Part shown: in pieces, positions 23,991 through 37,629 of the stretch
How the letters are laid out: every line of letters starts with the position of its first letter
Position numbering within the stretch: the first letter of the stretch is position 1
Assembly (NCBI GenBank): GCA_025345505.1
Contig: JANVCC010000152.1
Coordinates: forward strand, 2,799,318 to 2,863,317
Length of the DNA: 64,000 nt
Reading direction: 5' to 3'
From: Todiramphus chloris collaris
Lineage: Eukaryota; Chordata; Aves; Coraciiformes; Alcedinidae
Translations under genes and position numbers: made by a program
The notes under the pieces: generated by a model
Told to the model about the DNA's origin: nothing
Databases searched by the model: none
Seen by the model: the letters and a program-made list of their open reading frames with translations, nothing else

Positions 23991-26233
23991 AGTGCGTGAT
24001 GCACAGAGCAGAGCATAAAGCTCAGGCTGGGAAGATCAAGCTCTCTTCCTCATCCTGCAAGTGATTTCTCCACCCAGTGCTGTGCTTCCATTTCCCTGAT
24101 GTTTTTGTTTCTTCCTTTAGATTGATAACTCAGTGACTAAAAAATGTTTCTAAAAATGTAGTTAGTGTAGGCCCATCCTAAAGTAGCCTTGTTGCTGGCT
24201 AGGGCCTCCAGGAGTTATGCAAACAGCAGAAATAACTATTTTTCCAGCTGCAACTGAAAAAAAAAAAAAAAAGCACAAGTGACAAATACTTTTGTTAAGG
24301 TGACTGATCTTCATGCTTGAGAAAGAGCTGACTGGTGAGCCAGTGCTCTCTCTGGGAGAGCTACTATTTACTGGCAGTAAGCAACACCGGCTGTCAGCTA
24401 TCTATCAAAAACAGGGAAAAAAAAAAGAAAAAAGAAAAACTCATCACAATCTTTTCACAGCACAGCCTGGCACCATTTTGGGGAGAGGAGGGAAGTTATA
24501 AATGGGATGCTGCCATGAAGCATATGACTGGGACACAGTTAGGAGATTTCCTTTTGGTATACCAGCTTTTGGGGCATGAGCTGCTGGTACCCAGGAGCCA
24601 TATGGCATTGGGTATTCTGCCACCTGTGCTGGAAAGCCAACATGAAGCTGGTTGCTGGCTCCAGCTACAGATTATTTTCCACAGGCCATAGGAACAGAAC
24701 ATAAACCAGGGGAAAATGGGGACTGTCACTGAGTAGCTCTATTCTTTTACTGGAATTAATCATCAACTGATGTACTCCTTGGCTTCAGTTTGTCTACCGT
24801 CCACAGACTTTGAAGGTGCTTATCACGTTGCACTCTTCATGCTTTCATATGCCTTTATCTGTCTTCTACTACTGCAGCTGGTTTACCTCAAAATAGTAGA
24901 TAGGACAGCATGGTTTAGGATTTTTGGTTCTTTTGTTTTTATTTTTAAATACTCCCTTCCCAATTAAAAGTGATAACTTGTGGCAGATTTATTGTTAATT
25001 TGTGAGAAGAATGATTAAGAACTACACTTACTTTAGATACTCATACAAAAGCTTATAGTTCATTTCATCCAGGCACCTTACAGACATCATTCTTGTTTCT
25101 TATACACCCCTTCTAGTTTTTGTGACCTTCATGTGATGATTAATCCAGGTTTGGAAAGCTGTCACAGTGAATTCAAGTAGAAGATGTAAAGAGTTATGTT
25201 GATACAGCAATCATAACCACGAGAAAACTAACTTTTCCTATTTCTTTTTTTTTTTTTTTCCCTCAAAGATGTAGCCCATCATGACTTACCTGTTTATTAT
25301 TTGTAGTATTTACTCTATGTGTCTGGTTTTGGTTTTTTTTTTTCATAGTGACTATGGGTAAGTGGAATGCAAGTAGGCATTATGGAAACACTTGGGCGAT
25401 ACTCTAGTCAGAAACAAAGTAAGAAGCTGGTGGTAAGTAGTGAAATAACTTGGTGATGATAACTATTAATAAATATCATAGTTGCAATAATGTCTAATTG
25501 CCCTTGGTATGTGTTTAATGGACTTACTGTAAACTACAATGGAAAGAAATATGCCTTGTACAAGAAGTATCAAAATCATAAATGTAGTGGCAATCCTCAA
25601 GCATAGCCTGAATCATAGATTAGTGTGTAAAAAAAGGTTTAAAAAACCTTAGGATGATGGTATATTTTTCCTTTCAGTATTTCATCTGGGAAATTCACAC
25701 TTAAATCAGAAGAGAAAGTTGCCCAGTGTGGGTTAAAAGACAAATCCCAGAATTTACAAGGCTGAGTTATGCCACAAACACTTCTCCACATAATTAATAA
25801 AATGCTACTCTTAAGTCTAATAGGTCAGTGTTAGTTTTACAGAAACTCCTCTGAAGCTAGTTGAAAATGTCCTGTCTCCATTTCATCACTCAAAACATTT
25901 TTGTTGTGCTTCTCTTGCAGCTAAAACCTGTTTGCTTTCTCAAGATACATTGTTGTACTTCCCAGAACATGCTCTCTGTTTACTGGGAGCAAACGGTCCA
26001 GGGGAATGAGTGCTCAATGTGATGGGCAACATATGGGATCGAGTGAGACATCCAATGAATGTGGATGCAGTAAAAGCTGTTCTTTTGCTCAGAATGAATG
26101 TTAATGATGTTTCCACAGTTCATGAATAAACTCACTCAGAACATTAAGTTCTCATGGAACCTCTCCTATTAAAGAAATATGCCTGTGTTGTTATTGAATC
26201 AGAAGCCAGCAGTAGCAACAACAGTTGCTGGCA
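23991..26233. other. Unique noncoding stretch
   Basis: Contains A runs at 24257-24272 and 24418-24437 and a T run at 25245-25259. A 118-codon open frame at 24335-24691 is unrecognised, with a lysine-rich part coded by the A run. A short hairpin-prone inverted repeat (AAGGTTT/AAACCTT) lies near 25635. No exon supported. Confidence 0.5.
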
Positions 26234-26277
26234 ATAAAAAAAAAAGAAAAAAAAAAAAAAAAGAAGAAGAAAAAAAA
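26234..26277. repeat. A-rich low-complexity tract
   Basis: A runs with scattered G, about 44 bases. It drives the lysine-rich start of the open frame at 26225, which is not a gene. Confidence 0.9.
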
Positions 26278-29200
26278 GTCTTGTGCATTTTTTTTGTACA
26301 GTCAGTTTAAAGTCCTGGAAATATCAATGCAGAAATATCCTAGCTCTGTACACTGCCAGTATGTGGTCCAAGCCTACAGCATCAGCCAGCTCATCTCTCT
26401 GGCTGTGTCAAGACTTGTGGACTTACCTGGATCCAGATCACGGTTTTTCTGGCCATGCCATATGCCCAGATTTTCTTTCTGTGGATAGCAGTGAAATGAG
26501 ATGTGCTCTACAGTATTGTGTCAATATGCATCCCAGCAGCAAAGCTGGAATGTACTTAACTCCCACATCTGACCTCTGCTTTCTCTCCTGTCTGACCATT
26601 GTGACATTTCATCTGTGAAGGTCTCCCATAACAGCTGCTTGTCCCTTCTCTCTTTTTTGAATGTGGAAGCAATAAATTAACTTTCCTCTCTGATTATCAT
26701 CAGCAAGTGGCTCTCTCACAAAGATGTATCTGTGAGTTTATAGATTGGAGAAAAATAGATTGGGTATGGAATTTCAATTTTGGTGTGAAACAGCCACAGT
26801 CTGGAGCTGGTGAAGCTTTTAGTAGAACTTTGGTCAAAGGTTGGACTGGTCAGATATTACTGTAACACAAACAGATAACTAGACTACATTCATATGTCTA
26901 ACAATAATGATAATTATGATTATTCTGTAATTATGTGCTGGCAGCAGTATATAATAATAACATACAACAGTATGCTGTTCACCTAACAAATATATATAAG
27001 TCCTTTAACGATATAAAGTAGGGAAAGTCTTTCCATACATTTTGATATTGTTGCAAGTGCCACCAAAACCACAATCACTGCCTTCTGATGAACATCCCAG
27101 TGCAACAGCTATGGAGAAGCCACAAGAGTGCAAGTCCCCACTAGCTTTCTATTTGCTTGTTCTGGACTGGAGCGAGAAAGATGCGGATCTCATGAGCTCT
27201 CATGAAGGTGAACTTTGAGGATGCTTCTGAGTGCTGCTTCATTTCTGTGCCTACAGTGGACAAGGTTTCTGCACACTCTCAAATTCAGTGCATAATTCTG
27301 ACAGGAATGAAGGGGTTTGGGTGTTTTTTGATCCCTACCTGGTCATGCTGATGGCAACACAACCTCACTAACCCTGCTATGCTTTCATTCCCATTTCATA
27401 GCTTCACCCATAAGGATTTTGAGGAAGATTGTCTCTTGTGGATTTGTTTTTTTTATCAATCATCAGAAGAAGGTAAGAATGATAAAGATGTAATGGATTG
27501 CTGTGATCTCTTAAAATGACGATAATCTGTAAATGCTGGATTTGACGTTAATTCTGTTGCCAAATTGTCTTTCAGGTGGAAGTGCTACTGGTCATTTCTG
27601 AAAATAAGTCTGCCTTTAGAGAGCGTGCTGAAGCCCTGTGGTCTAAAGCCTTAAAATGCAAGATAAACTGCAAGTCAAATCCCTGAGATTCCAATTCATG
27701 CCCACTGTGATAAAAATATATGTGTATAAACTCTACTGCATAGAAACTCATTATGAGGAACACCAGCCTTGTTTTCTTCCTCCAAAAAGAAACAGTTTCA
27801 GTAAGGAAGTATCCAGTAAGAATGAGTTTTCACAGCTAAAATTTACAAGAAAAGAATGCTTCATGATGAACCAGAGATAAAAGCTGCCTTGAATGGCTTA
27901 CAGATTAAATAGACAGATAATATATCCAGAGACAAGCTCAATCGTTCAATAAAGGGCCAATAAAAAGCTTTTTTTTGAGCGTGAATTTGATTTTACTCAG
28001 TGTATTTTTGTATTACTGAGCCATTCACATGTGGTTTTTTGGTCTCCTTTTCTGAATTATAAAGTAAGGCAAGTTTTCCTAAACTGGCTGAATCAATCCA
28101 GGTATTCCAGATAAAATTCTCAGCACAAAGTCCTGCAAACTGCTGCTAATTATTCATTATTGGAGTCATCCCTTACGGTTTCTGAAACAAAGCATCAGAT
28201 AGGAACAGGAACATTACATAGCATTTTAGTGGTGTTTTTATTAGACAGAAAGAAAATATATGACTAATTCTTAGTTGAAGGAATTGCATGCAGTTATGTA
28301 GTTAACTTCTAATTTATTGCCAAAATTTATTTGCTGTGCAGTGACATTGGCTCCGGTGACCAATGACTCAGATTATTTTTTAAGGAACAATTTTATAGCT
28401 GAAAAGACCACTTATTACAGAGCCATTTATAAATTTAAAATGTCTTAAGCTAACAATATGTGATTGCAGAGCCAAAAGTGAAAACATTATGGCTTGCTAG
28501 GAGAACTCATAACTGTAATACATGGTTATGAAATTGGGCTTACGACAATGAAAACACAGCTTATGTCAGCACACTTCCTCTAATGAGGCTGCAATTGTAA
28601 TAGAAATCTCTGTGCTTCATCTTACCTAGGCACTCAGCTTATGCCTGTTCCCTGATTGTTCTGATTTCAGGCAGTCACACTATGAAGCTTTTGTATGAAT
28701 ATTTAATACTGCGATTTGCATTACATTGGTACCTCATTGTGCAAGGGACTGCACAAACCACATGGTGAGATCCAGTCTTGCTGCAAAGAGTTTAAATTTT
28801 AAATTGACAAGAAGACAGAGAGAGTGGGGGAGGAAAGAAACATATAGAGAAGGAAAGAGGCACACCTATGACCTCCCTGCAAATATGTGTCAGAGAGAGA
28901 GCAATTCTGAGTCCCGTGGCCTATTCACTCCCTCCCTAGGAAGCTTATTCATGTCTTTGGGTTGTTATAACAGCATTAAGCACTCTTGATAATTTACATC
29001 ATTACTCATTAACTAGATATTGGCTTCTTCAAAGTGATTCTGTCTGTTCATGTTGTAATGGACATCTCATCACCAGCAGAAGCAATACAAATATTTCATT
29101 CACAAAAGGAAGCCCATGAACAGCTTATTTTAAAATCGCAGATCTACCACCTCTTCTCACGCTTTGTCGGCTTTTTGTTCCTGGTCTAACCTACTTTATC

Positions 29201-29788
29201 TCCGTTTTTGCCTTATGTTGTGCTCAACTACCAGTATACAGTGACACCTGCAATTTCACAGCAGGGCTATGAAGCCCCTGAAAAATTTAACATTTTTTAT
29301 TTAGATGAAGTTGATAATGATGCCAGTGGTTTCTATGCTAAAGTGATAATCTTTTCTTCACTCCTTTTTAATCAGCATCATTCATCTATGTCATCATGAG
29401 TGCTAAAACTACTTTCAAGAGCAAATTTATTTTGGGAACTAGGTACAGAAATTTGTAATTTGCTATTCCCAGCACATATTTTATTAATGGTTTTGATGTT
29501 GCCAGTTATTACTTCAATAACCTTCCATTCAAGCAGTTAAAATGCAGATGATATATTCGTCTCATAATGGTTCTTCATCAATTAATTGGCAAGGTTGGAG
29601 ACGCTTTGAGCCAAATGATAGCCAAATGCTCTGATGAGCTGCGATAGCAGAACACAAATGTGAGTGAGAAGTACTTGTTTGTGATGTGATATATATGAAG
29701 GAAAGTCAATTGAAAGCCATATTTTTGAAACGATGAAAAAACACTTCAGGATTAGACTGCACAGTGATATGGAGATGGTAGTTTAAAC
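26278..29788. other. Unique noncoding stretch
   Basis: AT-rich, repeat-free for 3.5 kb. An exact AP-1-type site TGACTCA is at 28364-28370, next to GGTGACC. The part from about 29040 to 29690 is of high complexity with several ATTA/TAAT motifs and may be a conserved noncoding element, but this cannot be judged without alignment. Open frames are short and unrecognised. Confidence 0.45.
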
Positions 29789-29832
29789 TTTTTTTTTTTT
29801 TTTTTTTTTTGGTTTTTTTTTTTTGTTTTTTT
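29789..29832. repeat. Poly(T) tract with G interruptions
   Basis: 22 T, then GG, then further T runs broken by single G. It belongs to the same T-with-G class as the longer tracts listed elsewhere. About 55 bases before the CR1 tail at 29888. Confidence 0.9.
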
Positions 29833-29887
29833 ATTCATTTTATACTTTGTATTCAGACTGAGGACAAAGTCAGGAACTTCCCTGGCT

Positions 29888-30002
29888 AGAATAGAATAGA
29901 ATCATATAGAATAGAAGAGTAATTCCATTGGAAGGGACCTAAAGTGATCATCTAGTGTAACTGCCTGACCAGTTCAGGGCTGACAAAAAGTTAAAGCTTA
30001 TT
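29888..30002 (-). mobile_element. CR1 LINE 3' end, minus strand (inverted pair, part 1)
   Basis: On + it begins with AGAATAGAATAG-type tail repeats and continues with GGAAGGGACCTAAAGTGATCATCTAG, CTGCCTGACCAGTTCAGGGC and AAAAAGTTAAAGC. This is the antisense of one well-known avian CR1 3' end. Similarity fades at about 30002, at the consensus position where part 2 stops. See part 2 at 30039. Confidence 0.9.
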
Positions 30003-30038
30003 ATCATGCTTTAAAATAATTTTATTGTTATACTATGT

Positions 30039-30125
30039 AACAGGCTTCTTAGAGAGGTGATTGATGCCCCAAGTCTGTCAGTGTTTAAGTGACATTTGGA
30101 CAATGCTCTTAATAACACACTTTAG
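30039..30125 (+). mobile_element. CR1 LINE upstream segment, plus strand (inverted pair, part 2)
   Basis: Sense CR1 matching AACAGGCTTCTTAGAGAGGTG, GATGCCCCAAGTCTGTCAGTG and ATTTGGACAATGCTCTTAAT. In the consensus this lies directly upstream of the segment found inverted at 29888-30002, and it stops at ACACACTTTAG with no 3' tail of its own. The two parts therefore look like one element whose 5' portion is inverted. About 36 AT-rich bases separate them, including TTAAAGC...GCTTTAA, a small inverted repeat. Confidence 0.85.
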
Positions 30126-33100
30126 AGGTACACAGAAGAGTGTATATGTGTGTGGATTATAGCTCTCTGTCTACCAATGTATACCTCTGTCCATTCAAGG
30201 ATTATAAGACTGTCACTTTCCAAAAGGACATGTCCACTTAAAGATTCACACCACCAGGAAAGGGAGAGCATAGTCCATATGCAACAATATTCATGTGGGT
30301 AGATCTAATTCTTCACAGTAGAAGACAGTAATACAAATGCTTTGTATTACTATTTTTATATATTGCTATCATATATGTATTTGCATCTATACATGTGTTT
30401 CTGTATTTAAAAGGAAATGCTCATGAAGACTTTTCAAAGTCCAATCTAGGGATGGAAGTTGTCTTTCATCAGGGGAGCAAAGTGTTGTGTTTACCTTTTA
30501 TGCAACTGAAATGAAGAAGTTTTAAAGTCCAGTCCTGTGGTTCCTTTGTCATAGCCATGTAACTCCTAGAAATTGTTATTTACATCCTTTGGCCTGAGTT
30601 TTCTCATTTCTTACCCATTGTCATAGCCACACCTCTAAAATGCACAGGTAATTAAGCTGTGCTTCTTTGTAATAAAGTCTTACCTGTTATTCAGTTCCAA
30701 AACATTACCCACACATGCACACAATGTTTAAGCTGAAAGAGCAATGATTTATTGTGAAGTGGAAGAAGAACTACATGAATTGTCATTTTAAAGAATCTCT
30801 AAAAATGTGTTATCAAAAATGTAAGTCATGTCCTATTCTAGAAGGTGCCTAAATTGTTGGTCTATTCTTGCTTTTTATATATATTCTTATAACTGCTTCT
30901 GCATATCATCTCCAGGAGGACAAAAATAAAGAAAAAAGAAAGACCAATAACAACAGGCACTTCATAATCATCTTGCTTGAAGAGAGATGCTAGCTGTGAG
31001 CCATTAATGTGTGTGGAGAGAGATAATTAGAAGAAAAGCAGAGATTAAACAAGAAAATTTAATTTATTTGTGAAAATGCATATGCTCTAAGATAAATGTT
31101 TAATCCAGAATATTTAACTGTTTCATTGCTCAGTGTCAGTCTGAAATGAAGCTGAATGAATAGAAACAGAAGCTCGTCTTCTCTTTAGGCTTTCCTAAAT
31201 AAATCCATTTGCCTCTTGTTTTATGTTGGGATGACAAACTCTGAAAAGTAAGGCTCATTTTTCCCTTTTTTTTGGTACCTACATCAGTCAAGGTCTCTTG
31301 AATGCCAACATACAAATACATATGCATATTTATAAAGTTGTAGAGTAGCTACCCTTTGTGATGGTTCAACACATATAGACTGGACAGGAAGTAATTTTTC
31401 CAGTAGAGTCATATCCTCTGTAGAAAAAAACAACCATAAAATAGTCCTGGAGGGTGCAATATCAAAGGCATTTAGAGACAGGGATGGTTCCAGTGGCCCC
31501 CAAGTCCCATATGGCTTTCTAGTCCTTGGCTACTGAATTCAATGTCTACTCTTGACCATGCTGGTAGTTTTCATCTTTCAGAAGAAAGGTGCTCCTGAAG
31601 TTTCAGGAAGACTGAAAAACTGAAGCTACAGTGTGAAAATGGTGCTCTTTTCTGGATATTCATAGGGTGTGAATTATGGAAACTGTTCAGTTGTGCTGAC
31701 ACCAGGCTGGTTGCCGTTCAAAGATTTTTCACCAAGTGGGGTGTTTTCCTCACAGACATCTGCCAGATATACAAACAATAGAGACAGGTAGGTCCTGACT
31801 GCAGAAGTTACTGTTCAGATAGAGAGAGATAGCTTTAGACTTCTAGTTACCTAAATGACTCTTTCCTAAATCAAATTCACTGTCAAAGAATGAATATAAA
31901 AAAACAACCCAACAAGCCGCTGTGTCGAATTCATCCTCATATATGCATACAATACAATAATAACACAGTGTTTTGGCATCTATCTTACCATTTATGTTAC
32001 CTGACTGGAGGCTGATTCTTAGTATGTTATATCAAGGCTGCTTTACACATTTCTGTAAAAATTTAGAATTAATCAGTAGGCAAAAAGTGTAAACATATGA
32101 CACAAACACACTGAGAGAATAAAAATACTTGCAAAAAATAGTAAGAGTCAGGATATTTAGAGCACACGAGGCCTTGCATTTTTGGGACATGAAGTTCATA
32201 TAGATCCTATATTGGTTCCAGTATTTTTCTTGACTGCACTGCTTCTGTGTGACATTATTGACCAGGTTGTGATTTACAGCAGTGTAATCAAATTGAGAAG
32301 CCAGACCATAACAAGATCAACACACAAAGGGCTCTGACTAGTTCTGAATCTCAGCACATCTAGTACTTTAATGTTAAGATTTTCTTTTAATGTTTTTGGG
32401 AAAGGGAACATATTAATTAAAACCATAATTTTGGATCATAATAGGTGTGAATTTGAAGTCTGCCTGGAACAGAAGTATCACAGTTCTGCTGTCTGGTCTT
32501 GTTAACCTACTAATGAAATTAAGAACATTGGATCCAAGTGGGTTTTTTCTGTCTTTTTTTTTTTTTTTTTTTTTCTAATTTCATTGAAAAAAGCCTTTTG
32601 TTAATGTATATTTAAGTATGTGTCACACTGAAACACTCAAAACTGCAGGAGAAAACTATATGATGAGGATGCAGTGAATTGTACTCTTTTTAGTGAGAGT
32701 GACTCATTCAGATATAGATGCTGCAAGTAGAGGTCTGCTTTCCATCAGAGGAATCTCACCAAGATGACAGTGAGCTCCGAGGGCAGTTGCTTTTGGGCAT
32801 GGTAAAAGCTTTAGGGGTTTCCTGATGTCAGTGAATTAAAAATTTAAAAAGTAGATTTGGGACTCAGCAGGGGTGTGAGATGCAGTAATGGGAGAGTGAC
32901 AGGAGCTTATTGCTGCATGTGTTAGCAATTTGCATCACTCATAATTTCATGTACAAGAAAAGGTGAACAAGCAAGGGCTGTTAAAAATCAATGGTGATGC
33001 CAGGTTCAGTTATATGACAGAGAGGAAATTTTCTAAAAGCTGACATGTTAAATCTGCTATTATAACTGAAATCAGCTGCTAATATACATGAATAAAGTAT

Positions 33101-33757
33101 CAGTGCAGCTAAAGAAAGGTATCTGTACGGGCCATAGCAGGCTGTTGTCAAATGCTAGAAGTGTGGGTATGCCGCATCTAACTTTTAATGCCCTCTGTAC
33201 AGCTTATATGGCAACAGACTGGAGCTTAGGGAACAATTGTCATCAGCAGCCCAGCAGCATATCACACAGTAGATGGCTATTTTTGACCCAGATTATTACT
33301 ATAAACTCTGTTCACTGTATTGACTCCATTTATTCCATATAGAGCTCAGTTAGTAGTAGAAGCAAAAGTCCCCATATTAGCTATCTACATGGATAGGACC
33401 TATATGTCAATTAATAACAGAGGCTTTCTGTATCTAGTAGCACTCCATTTGCCTTCTGGTTGGAAGCAAATCTATGATACAGGTTTGGTATGTTTTTCTC
33501 TACAATAGATATTTAAATCAAACACTGATAATACGCTGATGCTGTGCCATGGAAGAGCTGTCCATTAGCCCAGCAAGCATGTGTGTGTATGTGTGTGGGC
33601 GAGGTGAAACTCAGTTTCGTTTATGCAGGTGCATTATGCCGGTGTCCTGAGCACTTCAGACCATCACCATTTGCAGGTGATGCTTTATGTGGCATCTGTC
33701 AGAAGCAGCTCATTCTCTCCTGTTTCAGGCTCAAGGCAGAATTGTATGATGACTGGC
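30126..33757. other. Unique noncoding stretch
   Basis: AT-rich with a 21-base T run at 32554-32574. No gene, repeat family or RNA recognised in 3.6 kb. Confidence 0.5.
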
Positions 33758-33918
33758 TTGTTTGGTTGTTTGTGGGGTTTTTTTGTATTTTTTTGTTTGG
33801 TTGTTTTTTTGTGTGTTTGTTGGTTTTGGTTTGGTTTTATTCTGTTTTGGGTTTTATTTGTTTCGTTTGTTTGTGTTTTGGTTTTTTTTTTTTGTGGTCT
33901 TGTTGTTGTTTTTTCTCT
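33758..33918. repeat. Long G/T-only low-complexity tract
   Basis: About 160 bases almost free of A and C on +: T runs joined by G, GG or GGGG. Absence of A removes all stop codons on + and explains the two overlapping F/W/C/V-rich frames between 33544 and 33985, which are not genes. Confidence 0.9.
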
Positions 33919-36900
33919 GTTAAATAATGTGGGTTTGTATGATAAAAGAATGTCCAGACAGCAGAGGTGTATTCTCAGAAACTGACCATCAGAACATCAA
34001 TACCTAGCACTCTAGATAATGTGAGACAAAAGGGGCTACAGTGGACCACATGGCAATGAAGAGGACCAGAAGCAAGTTTCAGGAAGAAAATATGCTTTTT
34101 GAAGGTAAGGGGATATGATCCATGCTGCTTTGAAGCACCATGGGTTCTCTTCTGCTCTGGTACTTTATGCAAGCAATACAACAGGCATTAAACATGCTGT
34201 AAAAGCTGTGCACTACCAGGCTTGCTGCAGGGTGCAATACGGTAAACCTGTGTAGAAGCAAATATTGGGCTCTAGCTCAACGCAAGATTGATCAAGCCTG
34301 AGGGCATGTCTGTCTGGAGGGGTGCAGACAGTTGTGTCTGCATCTTCCTCACCTGTGCTTTGAGCCATCTGGAGTCCAGCCAGCTGATATGGCAGCCATG
34401 CAATTACAGTTGGTAAGACAGCACCTGAATCAGAGCTGGCTTGTCTCCAGCCAGATTTGAGCTATGATTGACTGCTGGCACCTTCCCACACATACTGAGC
34501 ACTTTTCTCCTCAACTCTTCTTTCAGAGTGCAAGCTTTGGAGTGGCCTGTGGGTTTCTTTTGGCAAATTTGTTTCAGAGGTTCAGCTTACCCTTCTTAAA
34601 GCTTTCTCTCCTTCAGAGCTAAATATTACCTAAGGATTGAACCCTCTGTGTCTAAAGGGCTTTCTCCTTAGACATGTGGAAGTACAAGTCTGGTTGAATA
34701 AAAATTCAGTGGCATTTGTGAGTTTGGGTTTCCTTCTTCCAGGAAAAATTTGGGAAAGTCCAGGGCAGTGAGCTGCCTTCTCCACACACAAAAAGCAGCT
34801 ATGTTATAGCCATGCCATCTTTAAACTTTGCAACAATTTCCATGTTCATGGATGTGTTTTGTCAGCTGTCTATTAGGCCTAAGGATTACCCTTGTACCTG
34901 AGCCCTTGATATTGTATTTGGGAGATGAGGAGAAGAGCACTTTTTATACTCTTCCATGTGCACAAGTAAGGGCCCAGGACAAACTGAACTGCTCCTTTAA
35001 TGCAAGATGAAGGTCTCTGCTTAGACACTTTACTTGAGTGCCTTCAGGAATAGATCCCTGAAGTGAAACTCCCATCTAGCTGTTTGTCATTTGATAACAG
35101 AAAGTCAGTGCCTTAAATATGTCCTATTAGTATTACTATTTGTTAAGCACCGACAATGGATTTGGCAGCCTATAAAGAACAGCAGAACATGCCATTATCT
35201 GGTACTACCAAGGTGGGGAATGTGGACATGGGACAAGTGTCTAATTGTGTCCCTGGACTCAGTTCTCCATGTTTATCACAGCAGTAAATATGACATCAGG
35301 AGCAGTATATTTCTGAAGCACTGAATCATGGAGCACTGTAAGATGTTACCCATGAAGGAGTCAGTCCTTCAGCTGAGACTTTATGGTGGCAGACTTGAGC
35401 ATCTGCCCAAAGACTTTGAGGTTTGCTTTTGCAAGAGAGCTGCCAGATCCAGTTGGAGGACCTAACTCCTAATTATTATTCATGGAAAGAACAGTCCATC
35501 TGTCATCAAGATTTATTTGGGGATAAATATTAAAATTCACTTCTGATCTGAAGGGATAGTATCTGTCTGATGTATATTCCCTAAGGATGGCAGTCTGGCT
35601 AGATGTCAGTGTGGTCAAAAGTTGGCCTGTTTCAGAAAGGGAGCAAAATGAGAGGGATGTATTGTTCTATATGAATATATGCATATGTACATATATTCAC
35701 ACATGTGTAAATATACAAAGAAATACATATTTATACATACTGCAAGCAAAGTAATAAAGTAATCCTTGCTGTCAGTCCTGTATGCTTTGAATACATGGAG
35801 GGTGAAAACATTCAAACTCCTTCTTCCCTGGACATTTTTTTTTTTTTCCTAAGCTCCTCTTCCTTCCACCAAACTACGGGAATGACAGAACTATCTATCA
35901 TTTTCATGAAAATAGATATTTATTCTAAAGAGACAGTAAGATGCACCTTGGGCTTGGATATGGACCCTGAGTTGATATAAAATGCCCCAATTAATAGAGC
36001 TTTGATTGCTAAGACAATTTACAGTTAAAACACTGCCTTTTATTTTTATGTTATTTGATTTTATTTTGAGCAGCAGTAAATTTTTAAATCCATAATCTCC
36101 CCACACCCCTTTCTGTGTTCTTGCCATTGGTGAAAGGTACATTTTTAAAAGGCTTTACAGGATTAAGCTGTTTAAGCATCACAAAATGAATCAACCAACT
36201 TCACCATACTGAAACATGACCTTTTTTTCTGCTTAAAAAATCTTAAAATAATTAGGTCAAAGTTTTCATTGTTGATATTTATGCTACAGTAATTCATGGC
36301 TGATAATTTAATTGAATTTTCATATGTATGAAGCAGATGTTATAGGTTCTCTACTACTTCACTATGGTAGCGTTAGTCACACAGATTTATAATAGAGCAG
36401 TCCTGTATTGTTCCTTCTCACATTTATCTACATTTTGTGCTGCAGTTGATTTTGAAATTGTCTCATTTAATTATGAACATTGACATCATTTACAGGATTT
36501 ATGCATCTAATTAAGTGGGGTCTAATAGAGAAGTTTCAGAAATAAAGCCAAGAGACTAATATATGTTTGCTAGCAGTTGCATTGGTTTCTGTTGTTTCTC
36601 TTAAGTAAGAGGAGTGAGAAAAAATAAGGTCTTTGTTTTCTGGTATCAGAAGGAGTCTTAAAATAAAACATTTTCAGTCTTCTCAGTCACATTATACATG
36701 AAGGAATATTTTAAAAAGCTAAATTGATTGATAATAATAAACGTTGTGTAAAAGTAACTGAGCAGAATACCAAAACAGAAGTGGTAGAGAAAGCTGAGAA
36801 GCCATAGTTATAGGCAGTCTGTTGACCAAGGAGATTTTATAACAACTACTAAATCATTTATTAAAATGTATATTTATTCATTGAATAAGTCTTTATAAAC

Positions 36901-37629
36901 TGTATGTGTATGACATTAATACAAAGTGTGAACCTTTGCATATTCCAGGCAAAGGTAAAATGAAAGAGATTTGTTGATTAATGATCTTCTAAACTGATGG
37001 AATGGCCCAGCAAGGCCAGGAGTGAGAAAAAAATCCAGTTCATTAGTCAGCAAGTTTTCCTCCTCATGGTTTTATTGCTCAAGGTTGCTTGTTTATTGGT
37101 GAAGACAAGGGAATTAAAGAGGAAAAAGGCCAGCTAGGGTTATAGTCCATCTCTGTAACAGGCAGATATGGCTTTCTGCCCTTCAGGAGTTTCCATTTCT
37201 GATGATCCCCCAGCCATCAAGTGTTGGTGTGGTCATGGTTCGCTGAAAACCACAAGTAATATTAATTTAGTCTGACCTCCATCATAGGCAGGACAATAAA
37301 TGTGTTTGTTCATTTCCATAAATCTGCTTAATCTTGATGGCTCTTCCTGTTTTAAAGTCTTCAGATGAAGGGAGAGTCTACTGTGTCCATAGATGCTTTG
37401 TCTAGTCATTTATTCAGGACCAGACTCGTGATCATGAGCCGTTTCTCATCAGAGATGACAGTAGGGTAATTGGGGTGTCACTGGTGGAGGTGAAGATGTT
37501 CTGAGCAATTTCTCTGTGAGAAGTATTTCCTATCTTATGATAATACCCCATGTCTTAAGGGGGTAATGGACAATCAAAAACATTTGAACCCCAGAGTAAC
37601 TCATAGCTAATGAAAAATGGTGCTTAGTA
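33919..37629. other. Unique noncoding stretch
   Basis: AT-rich. 35660-35740 is a patchy alternating AT/CA low-complexity segment. 36240-36550 is complex, with several TAATTA-like and ATTA motifs including ATGCATCTAATTAAG, and might be a conserved noncoding element. No coding evidence. Confidence 0.45.

Noticed and set aside
33544-33985. Overlapping hydrophobic frames that look like membrane proteins
   Set aside because: They arise from a G/T-only tract: codons of G and T give F, W, C, V, L and G and no stops. No real gene is implied.
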